DNA of 64,000 bases, taken from Zhihengliuella alba (GTDB lineage Bacteria > Actinomycetota > Actinomycetes > Actinomycetales > Micrococcaceae). This document shows, piece after piece, positions 8,722 to 17,153 of this stretch. Numbering within the stretch: the stretch's first letter is position 1; each line of letters begins with the position of its first letter. A program made the translations under genes and the position numbers. The stretch is from contig NZ_BAABCJ010000001.1 in NCBI RefSeq assembly GCF_039538765.1, positions 372,001-436,000 of the forward strand, written 5' to 3'. The notes beneath the pieces were generated by a model, which saw nothing but the letters and a program-made list of their open reading frames with translations, made no database searches and was not told the origin of the DNA.

Positions 8722-10056
8722 ATGGCACGCAAGGCCTCCCTGTCCGGCTTCCCCGAATGGCTCCCCGGCGAGCGGCTCGTGGAGCTCCATGTCCTGGACA
8801 CGCTCCGCCGGATCTTCGAGCTGCACGGGTTCAGCAGCGTCGAGACCCGCGCCGTGGAGACCGTCGGGCAGCTGCTGCGCAAGGGCGAGATCGATAAGGA
8901 GGTCTACGGCCTCTCGCGGCTGCAGGGCGACGAGCCGGCGACCGCGGAGGATCCTAACGGGCTGGCCCTGCACTTCGACCTGACCGTGCCTTTCGCCCGC
9001 TACGTCGTGGAGAACGCGGGGCACCTGAACTTTCCGTTCCGGCGCTACCAGATGCAGAAGGTCTGGCGCGGCGAGCGCCCCCAGGACGGCCGCTTCCGCG
9101 AGTTCACGCAGGCGGACATCGACGTGGTCGGCGACGGGGCGCTGCCGTTCAAGTACGACGTCGAGCTGGCGCTGGTCATCGCCGAGGCCCTCTCCGCCCT
9201 GCCGATCGGCGACTTCAAACTGCGGGTGAACAACCGCAAGCTCGCCGAGGGCTTCTACCGCGGCCTGGGCCTCGACGACACCGCCGGGGTGCTGCGCAGC
9301 ATCGACAAGCTGGAGAAGGTCGGCCCCGCCCGGGTCAAGGAGCTCCTCAGGGAGGAGCTCGGCGCCACGGGCGAGCAGGCCGACGCTGCGCTCGCCCTCG
9401 CGGCCATCCGTACCGAGGACATGTCCTTCGTGGACCAGGTCCGCGCCCTCGGCGTGCAGGACGAGCTGCTCGAGCAGGGCCTCGACGAGCTCTCGCAGGT
9501 CGTCTCCATGGCGGTCCGCCGCGCCCCGGGGCGCGTGGTCGCCGATCTGAGCATCGCCCGCGGGCTCGACTACTACACCGGGACGGTCTACGAGACCATG
9601 CTCGTCGGCCACGAGCAGCTCGGATCGATCTGCTCCGGCGGCCGCTACGAGTCGCTGGCCTCGAAGGGCAGCCGCACGTTCCCCGGCGTCGGCCTGTCGA
9701 TCGGTGTGAGCCGACTCGTCTCGCGGCTGCTCGCCGAGGGGACGGCAGTGGCGTCGCGCAGCGTGCCCACCGCCGTCTACGTGACCCTCGCGAACGACGA
9801 CGCCTGGTCGGAGGCCCAGGACGTCGCCGCCCAGCTGCGCTCGCGCGGCATCAGTGCGGAAGTCGCCGCCTCTGCGGAGAAGTTCGGCAAGCAGATCAAG
9901 TTCGCCGACCGGCGCGGCATCCCGTTCGTCTGGTTCACCGGCTCCGACGGCGCGCACGAGGTCAAGGACATCCGCTCCGGCGAGCAGATCCCGGCGGATC
10001 CGGCGTCCTGGGCCCCGCCGGCCGAGGACCTGGCTCCGCGCATCGTCGCGAACTGA
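8722..10056 (+). CDS. hisS: Histidyl-tRNA synthetase
   Basis: Charges tRNA-His. The 444-residue class II enzyme shows the LHFDLTVPFARYV block at 83-95, motif 2 around RRYQMQKVWRGERPQDGRFREF (107-128), the histidine-specific RGLDYYTG loop near 280, motif 3 near GVGLSIGVSRL, and a C-terminal anticodon-binding domain (AVYVTLANDD onward). ATG at 8722 follows a CAGGAGCAC Shine-Dalgarno. The gene is divergent from the DUF349 gene, and its position near rel is typical of Actinobacteria. Confidence 0.96.
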   Translation: MARKASLSGFPEWLPGERLVELHVLDTLRRIFELHGFSSVETRAVETVGQLLRKGEIDKEVYGLSRLQGDEPATAEDPNGLALHFDLTVPFARYVVENAGHLNFPFRRYQMQKVWRGERPQDGRFREFTQADIDVVGDGALPFKYDVELALVIAEALSALPIGDFKLRVNNRKLAEGFYRGLGLDDTAGVLRSIDKLEKVGPARVKELLREELGATGEQADAALALAAIRTEDMSFVDQVRALGVQDELLEQGLDELSQVVSMAVRRAPGRVVADLSIARGLDYYTGTVYETMLVGHEQLGSICSGGRYESLASKGSRTFPGVGLSIGVSRLVSRLLAEGTAVASRSVPTAVYVTLANDDAWSEAQDVAAQLRSRGISAEVAASAEKFGKQIKFADRRGIPFVWFTGSDGAHEVKDIRSGEQIPADPASWAPPAEDLAPRIVAN

Positions 10057-10165
10057 TCCGGCCCGCCGGGGCTCGGCCGCGGACCTGGCACGAGGAGGGG
10101 GGCGTCCGAGCCGCCTGGGGCGCCGGCTCTTGCTCGCGTCCGTCCGGGCGTCGGCCGCCGTCGCG

Positions 10166-11512
10166 TCAACCGCTGGACCGCCCCCGCCGGAGCCGCGCCC
10201 ACCGGTAGGCGAGTCCGGCGGCGAACACGCCCAGCATGGTGAGCACCGAGGCCGGCGGGAGCAGGACGGCCACCACGGTGCACGCGACGGCGCCGAGGGC
10301 CGGTACCCAGCGTGGGCAGTACCAGGGGCGCCGGGCGCCCAGCCGCCAGGCCGACAGGTTCGCGACGCCGTAGTACACCAGGACGCCGAAGCTCGAGAAC
10401 CCGATGACCGTGGCCAGGTCCCCGAGTTGGACGAGCACCAGGACCAGCAGGCCCACCGCGACCTGTCCCGCCCAGGGCACGGGGTGCCGACCGGACGGGC
10501 TCCCGGCCGGCATCGAGGTGCGCGTGCCGGGGGAGAGGAGCTCGCGGAGCGAGGCGATCCGGGCCAGGGCCGACGGGACGTCACCCTCCCGGGCCATGGC
10601 CAGCAGCGTCCGGGACACGCCCGCCACCAGAGAGAGCAGGGCGCCGAGGATCGCCACGCACGCCGCCGCCACGACGACGGTGGGCGGGAGGCCGAGTGCC
10701 CGGCCGGCGTCGGCGATCGGCGCGGCGCTGGCCGCGAGCCCCGGCAGGCCGAGGAACCGGGACAGGGCGATGGCGAGCAGCAGATACAGCGCGACCGTCG
10801 TGGTCAGCGCCGCGATCACCGCGAGCGGGATGGTGCGCCGCGGGTTCCGGACCTCCTCGCCGAGCGTCGCTACGCGGGCGTACCCGGCGTAGGCGAAGAA
10901 GAGGAGTCCTGCCGCCTGGAGCATGCCGGTCATCGATCCGCTGGCCGGGCCGTCGCCGGGCGTGCCGGGCTGCGGGGCCGCGGCCGCCGCGGCGGAGGGA
11001 TCGGCGCCCAGCGCGGCCACGGCGATCCACACGAGGACCGCGAGGACCGGCAGGACGAGGATCTTCGCCGCGGCCGCCGTGCGCGTGACGCCCAGCAGGT
11101 TCACCGCCGTCACCAGCACGACGGCGGCCGAGGCCCACAGCCGGGCGGCGTCGGGCTGGAGGTACGCGCCCAGCGCCAGAGCCATGGCGGCGCAGGAAGC
11201 CGTCTTGCCGGTGACGAAGCCCCACCCGGCGATGAAGCCGGGCCAGGCGCCGAGCTCCTCCCGACCGTAGGCGTAGGCGCCCCCGGAGGTCGGATGCACG
11301 GAGGCCAGCGCCGCCGTCGACAGGGCGTTCGCCAGCGCGAGCGCGGCCGCGACGAGCACGGCGGCCAGCAGGAGATCGCCTGCCGCCCGGGCCGCGGGGG
11401 CGAGCACGACGAAGACGCCGGCCCCCACCATGGACCCCACGCCGATCGCGCTGGCGTCCAGGACGCCCAGGCGTCGCTCGAGCCGGCCGTGGGCCACGCT
11501 GCTTCCCGTCAT
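10166..11512 (-). CDS. APC-family amino acid permease
   Basis: A 448-residue integral membrane protein with about twelve hydrophobic segments. The first carries the APC signature GVGSMVGAGVFVVLAP (about 22-37), and helices 2-3 have SGGAYAYGREELG, both typical of the amino acid/polyamine/organocation superfamily. The substrate cannot be told from sequence. The start is ATG 11512 with GGAGGAAG just upstream; a longer frame to 11638 would run through the aspS promoter and is unlikely. It is divergent from aspS and convergent with hisS. Confidence 0.82.
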   Translation of the reverse strand: MTGSSVAHGRLERRLGVLDASAIGVGSMVGAGVFVVLAPAARAAGDLLLAAVLVAAALALANALSTAALASVHPTSGGAYAYGREELGAWPGFIAGWGFVTGKTASCAAMALALGAYLQPDAARLWASAAVVLVTAVNLLGVTRTAAAAKILVLPVLAVLVWIAVAALGADPSAAAAAAPQPGTPGDGPASGSMTGMLQAAGLLFFAYAGYARVATLGEEVRNPRRTIPLAVIAALTTTVALYLLLAIALSRFLGLPGLAASAAPIADAGRALGLPPTVVVAAACVAILGALLSLVAGVSRTLLAMAREGDVPSALARIASLRELLSPGTRTSMPAGSPSGRHPVPWAGQVAVGLLVLVLVQLGDLATVIGFSSFGVLVYYGVANLSAWRLGARRPWYCPRWVPALGAVACTVVAVLLPPASVLTMLGVFAAGLAYRWARLRRGRSSG

Positions 11513-11612
11513 GCGCTTCCTCCAGTCCGGCACCCCGCGGCTGCCCGGTCGACGCCCCAGCATGCCGCGCGCATCTGTACAGAGGGTAAACGAGCGCGCT
11601 GGCCCGAAGCGG

Positions 11613-11618
11613 TAAACT
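11613..11618 (+). promoter_or_regulatory. -10 box of aspS
   Basis: TAAACT, 39 bases before the aspS GTG. It lies in the divergent region between the permease and aspS. Confidence 0.5.
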
Positions 11619-11657
11619 CGTGCGGGATTCGACTTCACCCCTTATGAAAGGACCGCA

Positions 11658-13466
11658 GTGCTGCGCACTCACGACCTGGGAACCCTCAGGGCAGAGCACA
11701 TTGACCAGACCGTCACCTTGGCAGGCTGGGTCGCCCGGCGGAGGGACCACGGAGGCGTGGCCTTCCTCGACCTGCGCGACGCCTCCGGCGTGGCCCAGGT
11801 GGTGGTGCGCAATGAGGACGACTTCCACGCGCTGCGCAACGAGTTCGTCCTCCAGGTGGTCGGCACCGTGGAGCGGCGCCCCGAGGGCAACGAGAACCCG
11901 GCGCTGGATACGGGCGAGATCGAGGTCATGGCCGAGACCGTGACCGTGCTGAACACGTCGGCTCCGCTGCCGTTCCAGATCGACGAGCACGTCGAGGTCG
12001 GCGAGGAGGCGCGTCTGCGCCACCGCTACCTGGACCTGCGCCGTCCGCGGCCGGCCCGCAACATCCGGCTCCGCTCCGAGGCCAACCGGGTGGCGCGCGA
12101 CGTCCTGCACACCGAGGGCTACATCGAGATCGAGACGCCGACCCTGACGCGCTCCACGCCGGAGGGCGCCCGCGACTTCCTGGTCCCGGCGCGTCTGGCC
12201 CCCGGCTCCTGGTACGCGCTGCCGCAGTCGCCCCAGCTGTTCAAGCAGCTCCTGCAGGTCGGCGGCTTCGAGAAGTACTACCAGATCGCCCGCTGCTACC
12301 GCGACGAGGACTTCCGGGCGGACCGCCAGCCCGAGTTCACGCAGCTGGACATCGAGGCGTCGTTCGTGGAGCAGGACGACGTCATCGAGCTCGGCGAGAA
12401 GATCGTCAAGGCCCTGTGGGGGCTGATCGACGTCGACATCGAGACGCCGATCCGCCGCATGACCTACGCCGAGGCGATGGAGAAGTACGGCTCGGACAAG
12501 CCGGACCTGCGGTTCGGCCTCGAGCTGACGGAGCTGACCGACTTCTTCAAGGACACCACCTTCCGGGTCTTCCAGGCCCCGTACGTCGGTGCCGTGGTCA
12601 TGCCGGGCGGCGCCTCGCAGCCGCGCCGCACGCTCGACGCGTGGCAGGAGTGGGCCAAGCAGCGCGGCGCCAAGGGCCTCGCGTACGTGCTCGTCCAGGA
12701 GGACGGGACCCTCACGGGCCCGGTGGCGAAGAACCTGACGGAGTTCGAGCGCGAGAACCTCGCGGGCACCGTCGGCGCCGCGCCGGGCGACTGCATCTTC
12801 TTCGCCGCGGGCGAGGCCCGGACCTCCCGCGCGCTGCTCGGTGCCGCCCGCGTGGAGATCGGCCACCGCACCGGCCAGATCGCCGAGGGCGACTGGGCGT
12901 TCGTGTGGGTCGTGGACGCGCCGATGTTCGAGTCCGCCGAGGACGCGGTCGCCTCGGGCGACGTCGCCGTCGGCGCCGGCAAGTGGACCGCCGTCCACCA
13001 CGCCTTCACGTCGCCGAAGCCGGAGCACCTGGAGACGTTCGACCAGGACCCGGCCAGCGCGCTGTCCTACGCCTACGACATCGTCTGCAACGGCAACGAG
13101 ATCGGCGGCGGCTCCATCCGTATCCACGACCGCGAGGTCCAGGAGCGCGTCTTCCGCCTGATGGGCCTGGACGAGGAGTCCGCGCAGACCAAGTTCGGGT
13201 TCCTGCTCGAGGGCTTCAAGTACGGCGCCCCGCCCCACGGCGGCATCGCGTTCGGCTGGGACCGCGTGCTGCAGCTGCTGACCGACTCCGAGTCGATCCG
13301 CGACGTCATCGCGTTCCCGAAGACCGGCGGCGGCTTCGACCCGCTCACCAGTGCCCCGGCCCCCATCACGCCGCAGCAGCGCAAGGAGGCCGGAGTGGAT
13401 GCCCGGCCGGAGCCGAAGAAGGCAGACTCCGCGGAGACGGCGGAGCAGACGGCCGCCGCCAAGTAG
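11658..13466 (+). CDS. aspS: Aspartyl-tRNA synthetase (probably non-discriminating, Asp/Asn)
   Basis: Class II synthetase of 602 residues: OB-fold anticodon domain (1-105), catalytic core with motif 1, FRADRQPEFTQLDIEASF motif 2, the bacterial GAD insertion, and motif 3 GGIAFGWDRVL. Residue 31 is His (RRRDHGG). In Pseudomonas AspRS, His31 is linked to relaxed anticodon recognition, while discriminating enzymes such as E. coli have Leu. This enzyme therefore probably also makes Asp-tRNA-Asn for repair by GatCAB. The last 40 residues are a low-complexity tail. GTG start after GAAAGGA. A large inverted repeat follows. Confidence 0.95.
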   Translation: MLRTHDLGTLRAEHIDQTVTLAGWVARRRDHGGVAFLDLRDASGVAQVVVRNEDDFHALRNEFVLQVVGTVERRPEGNENPALDTGEIEVMAETVTVLNTSAPLPFQIDEHVEVGEEARLRHRYLDLRRPRPARNIRLRSEANRVARDVLHTEGYIEIETPTLTRSTPEGARDFLVPARLAPGSWYALPQSPQLFKQLLQVGGFEKYYQIARCYRDEDFRADRQPEFTQLDIEASFVEQDDVIELGEKIVKALWGLIDVDIETPIRRMTYAEAMEKYGSDKPDLRFGLELTELTDFFKDTTFRVFQAPYVGAVVMPGGASQPRRTLDAWQEWAKQRGAKGLAYVLVQEDGTLTGPVAKNLTEFERENLAGTVGAAPGDCIFFAAGEARTSRALLGAARVEIGHRTGQIAEGDWAFVWVVDAPMFESAEDAVASGDVAVGAGKWTAVHHAFTSPKPEHLETFDQDPASALSYAYDIVCNGNEIGGGSIRIHDREVQERVFRLMGLDEESAQTKFGFLLEGFKYGAPPHGGIAFGWDRVLQLLTDSESIRDVIAFPKTGGGFDPLTSAPAPITPQQRKEAGVDARPEPKKADSAETAEQTAAAK

Positions 13467-13497
13467 CGGCGGCGCCCCGGCACCGCGTGCCGGACGC

Positions 13498-13573
13498 ACG
13501 ACGGCGGCCGCGCCCCTCCCGCTCGGATCGGACCCAGGACCCGGGATCGGCGAGGTGGCGCGGCCGCCGTCGT
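13498..13573. terminator. Large inverted repeat between convergent aspS and dtd
   Basis: Perfect 17-base arms (ACGACGGCGGCCGCGCC and its complement) flank a 42-base loop. Lying between two converging genes, it probably stops transcription from both sides. Confidence 0.6.
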
Positions 13574-13642
13574 TCTGCGTCGGGACCGGGGTTCACCCGC
13601 GTGACCGAGCAGGCGGTGTCTCAGGAGCCGGGCGCGCGCGGC

Positions 13643-14077
13643 CTACGGCAGGTCAGCGGTGTCGACGATGAGGGTGAACGGCCCCGAGTTCACGCTGGCC
13701 ACGTCCATCATGGCCCCGAACGCGCCGGTCTCGACCTCCGCGCCCAGCGAGCGGAGGTGCTCGACGAACGCCTCGTAGAGCGGCTCCGAGTGGCTGCGCC
13801 CGGCGGCCCGCGACCAGGAGGGGCGGCGCCCCTTGCGCACGTCCCCGTACAGGGTGAACTGGCTGACGACGAGCAACGGGGCCCCTGCGCTCTCGCAGGA
13901 CTGCTCGTCCTCGAGCATCCGGAGCCGCCAGATCTTCTCGGCGAGCCGGACGGCCTCGTCCGGGCCGTCGTCGTGCGTGACCCCGAACAGCAGGAGCAGG
14001 CCGGGTCCGATCGATCCGACGAGCTCGCCCTCGACCGTCACCCGTGCCTCCGCTACGCGCTGCGCGACCGCCTTCAT
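13643..14077 (-). CDS. dtd: D-aminoacyl-tRNA deacylase
   Basis: Removes D-amino acids (and glycine from tRNA-Ala) mis-attached to tRNA. The 144-residue product has full family length and both active-site motifs: SQFTLYGDVRKGRRPSW near 77-93 and VNSGPFTLIVDT near the C-terminus. It lies tail-to-tail with aspS and head-to-head with rarA. Confidence 0.95.
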   Translation of the reverse strand: MKAVAQRVAEARVTVEGELVGSIGPGLLLLFGVTHDDGPDEAVRLAEKIWRLRMLEDEQSCESAGAPLLVVSQFTLYGDVRKGRRPSWSRAAGRSHSEPLYEAFVEHLRSLGAEVETGAFGAMMDVASVNSGPFTLIVDTADLP

Positions 14078-14176
14078 GCTCGTCCCTCCCGTGGTCCGGT
14101 CCGTGGTGTGCCGGACGCGACTCTACCGGGGCTCCACCCGAGGGCGAACGCGGGCCATCCGGTGGGTCCGGATGAG

Positions 14177-14182
14177 TAGGGT
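14177..14182 (+). promoter_or_regulatory. -10 box of rarA (leaderless)
   Basis: TAGGGT ends six bases before the GTG start of rarA, so transcription should begin at or very near the start codon and give a leaderless mRNA. Confidence 0.65.
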
Positions 14183-14188
14183 GGAGTC

Positions 14189-15616
14189 GTGAGTGACTTG
14201 TTCAGCGGCCTGGCGGCCTTCGACGACGGCGAGCCGGACGACGGCGGGACCCGTCCCCTGCCCCCGCTCGCGGTGCGCATGCGCCCGCGCAGTCTCGACG
14301 AATTGGTGGGGCAGCAGCATCTGCTCGGTCCCGGCTCGCCCCTGCGCCAGCTGGCGCAGGGCGCCAAGGCCGGCCCCGCGGGCCTGACCAGCGTCATCCT
14401 CTGGGGCCCGCCCGGCACGGGCAAGACCACCCTCGCCCACGTGATCGCGCGAGGGCCCGGCAGGAAGTTCGTGGAGCTCTCCGCCATCACCGCCGGCGTG
14501 AAGGACGTCCGCCGCGTCATGAGCCAGGCGTTGACCGACCGCGATCTCAACGGACGGACCACCGTCCTCTTCCTCGACGAGATCCACCGGTTCAACAAGG
14601 CGCAGCAGGACGCGCTCCTGCCCGGCGTGGAGAACGGCTGGGTGGTCCTCGTCGCGGCCACCACCGAGAACCCGTCCTTCTCCGTCGTCTCGCCGCTGCT
14701 CTCGCGCTCGCTGCTGCTGACCCTGAAGCCGCTGGAGGACCAGGACATCCGCAGCCTGCTGGTCCGGGCGGTCGAGGAGGAGCGGGGCCTCAACGGCTCG
14801 GTGAGCCTGACCGACGAGGCACTCGAGCACCTGGTCAAGCTCTCCGGAGGCGACGCGCGGCGCTCGCTGACCGCCCTGGAGGCGGCCGCCGCCGTCGCTC
14901 TCAGCGGGCCCGGAGGTCCTGTGGCCGGCGAGGGCGGTGGGGATGACGGTGCGCCGGGCGAGGGGACGGACGGCGACGGCGCGGTCGTCACGCTGGAGGA
15001 CGCCGAGCGCGCCATGGATGTGGCGGCCCAGCGCTACGACCGCGCCGGGGACCAGCACTACGACGTCGTCAGTGCGTTCATCAAATCCATCCGCGGTTCC
15101 GACGTGGATGCCTCGCTGCACTATCTGGCCAAGATGATCGAGGCGGGCGAGGACCCGAGGTTCATCGCCCGGCGGATCATCATCAGCGCCAGCGAGGACG
15201 TCGGCATGGCGGACCCGACCGCCCTGCCGATGGCGGTGTCGGCGGCGCAGGCGGTGCAGCTCATCGGCATGCCCGAGGGCCGTATCGTGCTCGCGCAGGC
15301 GGTCGTCCATCTCGCCACCGCCCCGAAGTCGAACGCCTCGTACAAGGCGTTGGACGCGGCCATCGCCGATGTGCGCGGGGGACGGGGCAAGGGGGTGCCC
15401 GCCCATCTGCGCGACGCCCACTACCCCGGGGCCAAGCAGCTCGGCCACGGGGCCGGGTACGAGTACTCCCACGACGCACCGCACGGGGTCGCGGAGCAGC
15501 AGTACGCCCCCGACGACCTCGTGGGCCACGATTACTACTCGCCGACGGGGAACGGCGCCGAGCGCTCCATCTCCGAGCGGTTGGCCCGGCTGCGGGAGAT
15601 CATCCGCGGCCGCTGA
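14189..15616 (+). CDS. rarA: Replication-associated recombination protein A (RarA/MgsA AAA ATPase)
   Basis: AAA+ ATPase of the RarA/WRNIP1/Mgs1 family that acts at stalled replication forks and interacts with SSB. The 475-residue product has the family opening RPRSLDELVGQQHLLGPGSPLR, Walker A GPPGTGKTT near residue 72, Walker B LFLDEIHRF near 128-136, sensor 1 AATTENPSF and the C-terminal tetramerisation domain ending YYSPTGNGAERSISERL. A Gly/Asp-rich insert at about 245-265 is unusual but lies between domains. GTG start 14189 sits directly after a -10 box. Confidence 0.94.
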   Translation: MSDLFSGLAAFDDGEPDDGGTRPLPPLAVRMRPRSLDELVGQQHLLGPGSPLRQLAQGAKAGPAGLTSVILWGPPGTGKTTLAHVIARGPGRKFVELSAITAGVKDVRRVMSQALTDRDLNGRTTVLFLDEIHRFNKAQQDALLPGVENGWVVLVAATTENPSFSVVSPLLSRSLLLTLKPLEDQDIRSLLVRAVEEERGLNGSVSLTDEALEHLVKLSGGDARRSLTALEAAAAVALSGPGGPVAGEGGGDDGAPGEGTDGDGAVVTLEDAERAMDVAAQRYDRAGDQHYDVVSAFIKSIRGSDVDASLHYLAKMIEAGEDPRFIARRIIISASEDVGMADPTALPMAVSAAQAVQLIGMPEGRIVLAQAVVHLATAPKSNASYKALDAAIADVRGGRGKGVPAHLRDAHYPGAKQLGHGAGYEYSHDAPHGVAEQQYAPDDLVGHDYYSPTGNGAERSISERLARLREIIRGR

Positions 15617-15656
15617 ACCCGGAGGCCGCCGCCCGGGGCCGCCCGGGCGTGCGTGC

Positions 15657-15662
15657 TAGGAT
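15657..15662 (+). promoter_or_regulatory. -10 box of rpsD
   Basis: TAGGAT, about 156 bases before the rpsD start. It implies a leader of roughly 150 bases that can form several hairpins. Confidence 0.55.
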
Positions 15663-15668
15663 GGTACG

Positions 15669-15818
15669 TCGGCTGGCAAGCCGTTGATTTTCCGTGCCCG
15701 ATGACCGCTCCGGCGGCCGGCCGGTTCGACGGTTGTAGGACTCCGGGGCGCGGCTCCCCGAAACTCTCCATCATGGAGGCCAGCGTGGAAGCAGCCGCCG
15801 AACGAAAGTAGGAGACAC
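15669..15818 (+). promoter_or_regulatory. Structured 5' leader of rpsD
   Basis: The leader holds several local hairpins: CGGCT-GGCA-AGCCG at 15669-15682, CGGGG...CCCCG around 15744-15762, and CTCCAT-C-ATGGAG around 15765-15778, then AGTAGGAGACAC before the GTG. Ribosomal protein S4 regulates its own synthesis in other bacteria by binding mRNA, so this may be an autoregulatory site. That role is inferred; I do not recognise a known family. Confidence 0.35.
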
Positions 15819-16445
15819 GTGGCTAACAACACCCGTGCCCGCCGCAAGGTTCGCATCTCGCGAGCCCTCGGCATCGCTCTGACCCCCAAGGCAGAGAAGT
15901 ACATGGAGCGTCGCCCGTACGGCCCCGGCCAGCACGGACGCGCCCGCAAGAAGCAGGACAGCGACTACGCAGTCCGTCTGCGCGAGAAGCAGCGTCTGCG
16001 CGCCCAGTACGGCATCCGCGAGGCGCAGATGACGCGCGTCTTCGAGGAAGCCCGCCGTACCTCCGGCCTGACCGGTGAGAACCTGGTCGAGCTGCTCGAG
16101 ATGCGTCTGGACGCCCTGGTCCTGCGTGCCGGCTTCGCCCGCACCATCGCCCACGCCCGCCAGCTGGTCGTGCACCGCCACATCAACGTCGACGGCAAGC
16201 GCGTGGACCGCCCGTCCTTCCGCGTCACCGAGGGCCAGGTCATCGCGGTCCACGAGCGCTCCGAGAAGTTCGAGCCGTTCCAGCTCGCAGCGGCCGGCGC
16301 CCACCGCGACGTCCTCCCGACCGTGCCGTCCTACCTGGACGTCAAGCTCGAGTCGCTGCAGGCCACGCTCGTCCGTCGCCCGAAGCGCTCCGAGGTCCCC
16401 GTGACCTGCGAAGAGAACCTCGTGGTCGAGTACTACGCCCGCTGA
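15819..16445 (+). CDS. rpsD: 30S ribosomal protein S4
   Basis: Primary rRNA-binding protein that starts assembly of the 30S body. The 208-residue product has the N-terminal RKVRISRALG region, the RRPYGPGQHGRARKK block, and an S4 RNA-binding domain (MRLDALVLRAGFARTIAHARQLV) with HINVDGKRVDRPSFRV. None of the four Cys of the zinc-binding form is present, so this is the Cys-free type. GTG start with GTAGGAG upstream. It stands alone here rather than in the alpha ribosomal operon, which is usual in Actinobacteria of this group. Confidence 0.97.
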   Translation: MANNTRARRKVRISRALGIALTPKAEKYMERRPYGPGQHGRARKKQDSDYAVRLREKQRLRAQYGIREAQMTRVFEEARRTSGLTGENLVELLEMRLDALVLRAGFARTIAHARQLVVHRHINVDGKRVDRPSFRVTEGQVIAVHERSEKFEPFQLAAAGAHRDVLPTVPSYLDVKLESLQATLVRRPKRSEVPVTCEENLVVEYYAR

Positions 16446-16458
16446 TCCCTCGGGATCG

Positions 16459-16492
16459 GAGGCCGTCCCCACCTCCGGGTGGGGACGGCCTC
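16459..16492 (+). terminator. Terminator after rpsD
   Basis: Perfect 15-base-pair stem (GAGGCCGTCCCCACC and its complement) with a TCCG tetraloop, 13 bases after the rpsD stop. Confidence 0.8.
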
Positions 16493-16494
16493 AT

Positions 16495-16534
16495 GCGAAG
16501 AAGCCCCGCGGCAGTCGCCGCGGGGCTTCTTCGC
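16495..16534. terminator. Second, bidirectional terminator between rpsD and cysE
   Basis: Perfect 18-base-pair stem (GCGAAGAAGCCCCGCGGC) with an AGTC loop, 12 bases past the convergent cysE stop, with CTTCTTC on the rpsD side and the mirror on the cysE side. It should stop both genes. Confidence 0.8.
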
Positions 16535-16546
16535 GTCCGGGTCCCG

Positions 16547-17131
16547 TCAGATCCAGATGGCCGGGTCCACGTACTCCGCCGGATCGACGGCAGGCTTGTG
16601 CTCCTCCGGACGCCGCGGACGGTTGGTCGCCGGGATGCCCGTCACGATCGAGTGCGGGGGAGCGTCCTTCACCACCACGGCGTTCGCGCCGATCGCCGAG
16701 TCCGAGCCGATCGTGATCGGTCCGAGGACCTTGGCGCCCGCACCGATCACGACCCGGTCGCCGATCGTGGGGTGCCGCTTGGTCTTGGCCAGCGAGCGGC
16801 CGCCGAGGGTCACACCGTGGTAGAGCATCACGTCGTCGCCCACCTCGGCCGTCTCGCCGATCACGACCCCGGAACCGTGGTCGATGAAGAACCGCCGGCC
16901 GATCGTCGCTCCCGGGTGGATCTCGATCCCCGTCAGGAACCGCGCGAACTGGGACAGCAACCGGGCCGGCAGGCGCAGCCCGGGCCGTTGCCACAGGCGG
17001 TGCGCGATGCGGTGGAACCAGATCGCGTGAAGGCCCGGGTACGCCAGGAAGTTCTCGACGTCGCCGCGCGCCGCGGGGTCGTGGGCGCGGGCGCCGACCA
17101 GATCCTCTTTCAGCCGGGACAGGAAACTCAC
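16547..17131 (-). CDS. cysE: Serine O-acetyltransferase
   Basis: Makes O-acetylserine from serine and acetyl-CoA, the first step of cysteine synthesis. The 194-residue product is the short form lacking most of the long N-terminal helical domain of E. coli CysE. It has the left-handed beta-helix of hexapeptide repeats with the conserved DHGSGVVIGETAEVGDDVML and GAKVLGPITIGSDSAIGANAVV. It follows cysK by 22 bases on the same strand, so the two enzymes are made together and may form the cysteine synthase complex. The C-terminus ends in Ile (AIWI), as required in known CysE tails that dock into CysK. Confidence 0.95.
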   Translation of the reverse strand: MSFLSRLKEDLVGARAHDPAARGDVENFLAYPGLHAIWFHRIAHRLWQRPGLRLPARLLSQFARFLTGIEIHPGATIGRRFFIDHGSGVVIGETAEVGDDVMLYHGVTLGGRSLAKTKRHPTIGDRVVIGAGAKVLGPITIGSDSAIGANAVVVKDAPPHSIVTGIPATNRPRRPEEHKPAVDPAEYVDPAIWI

Positions 17132-17153
17132 GTGGGGGTGCCTAGCCTTCGGT

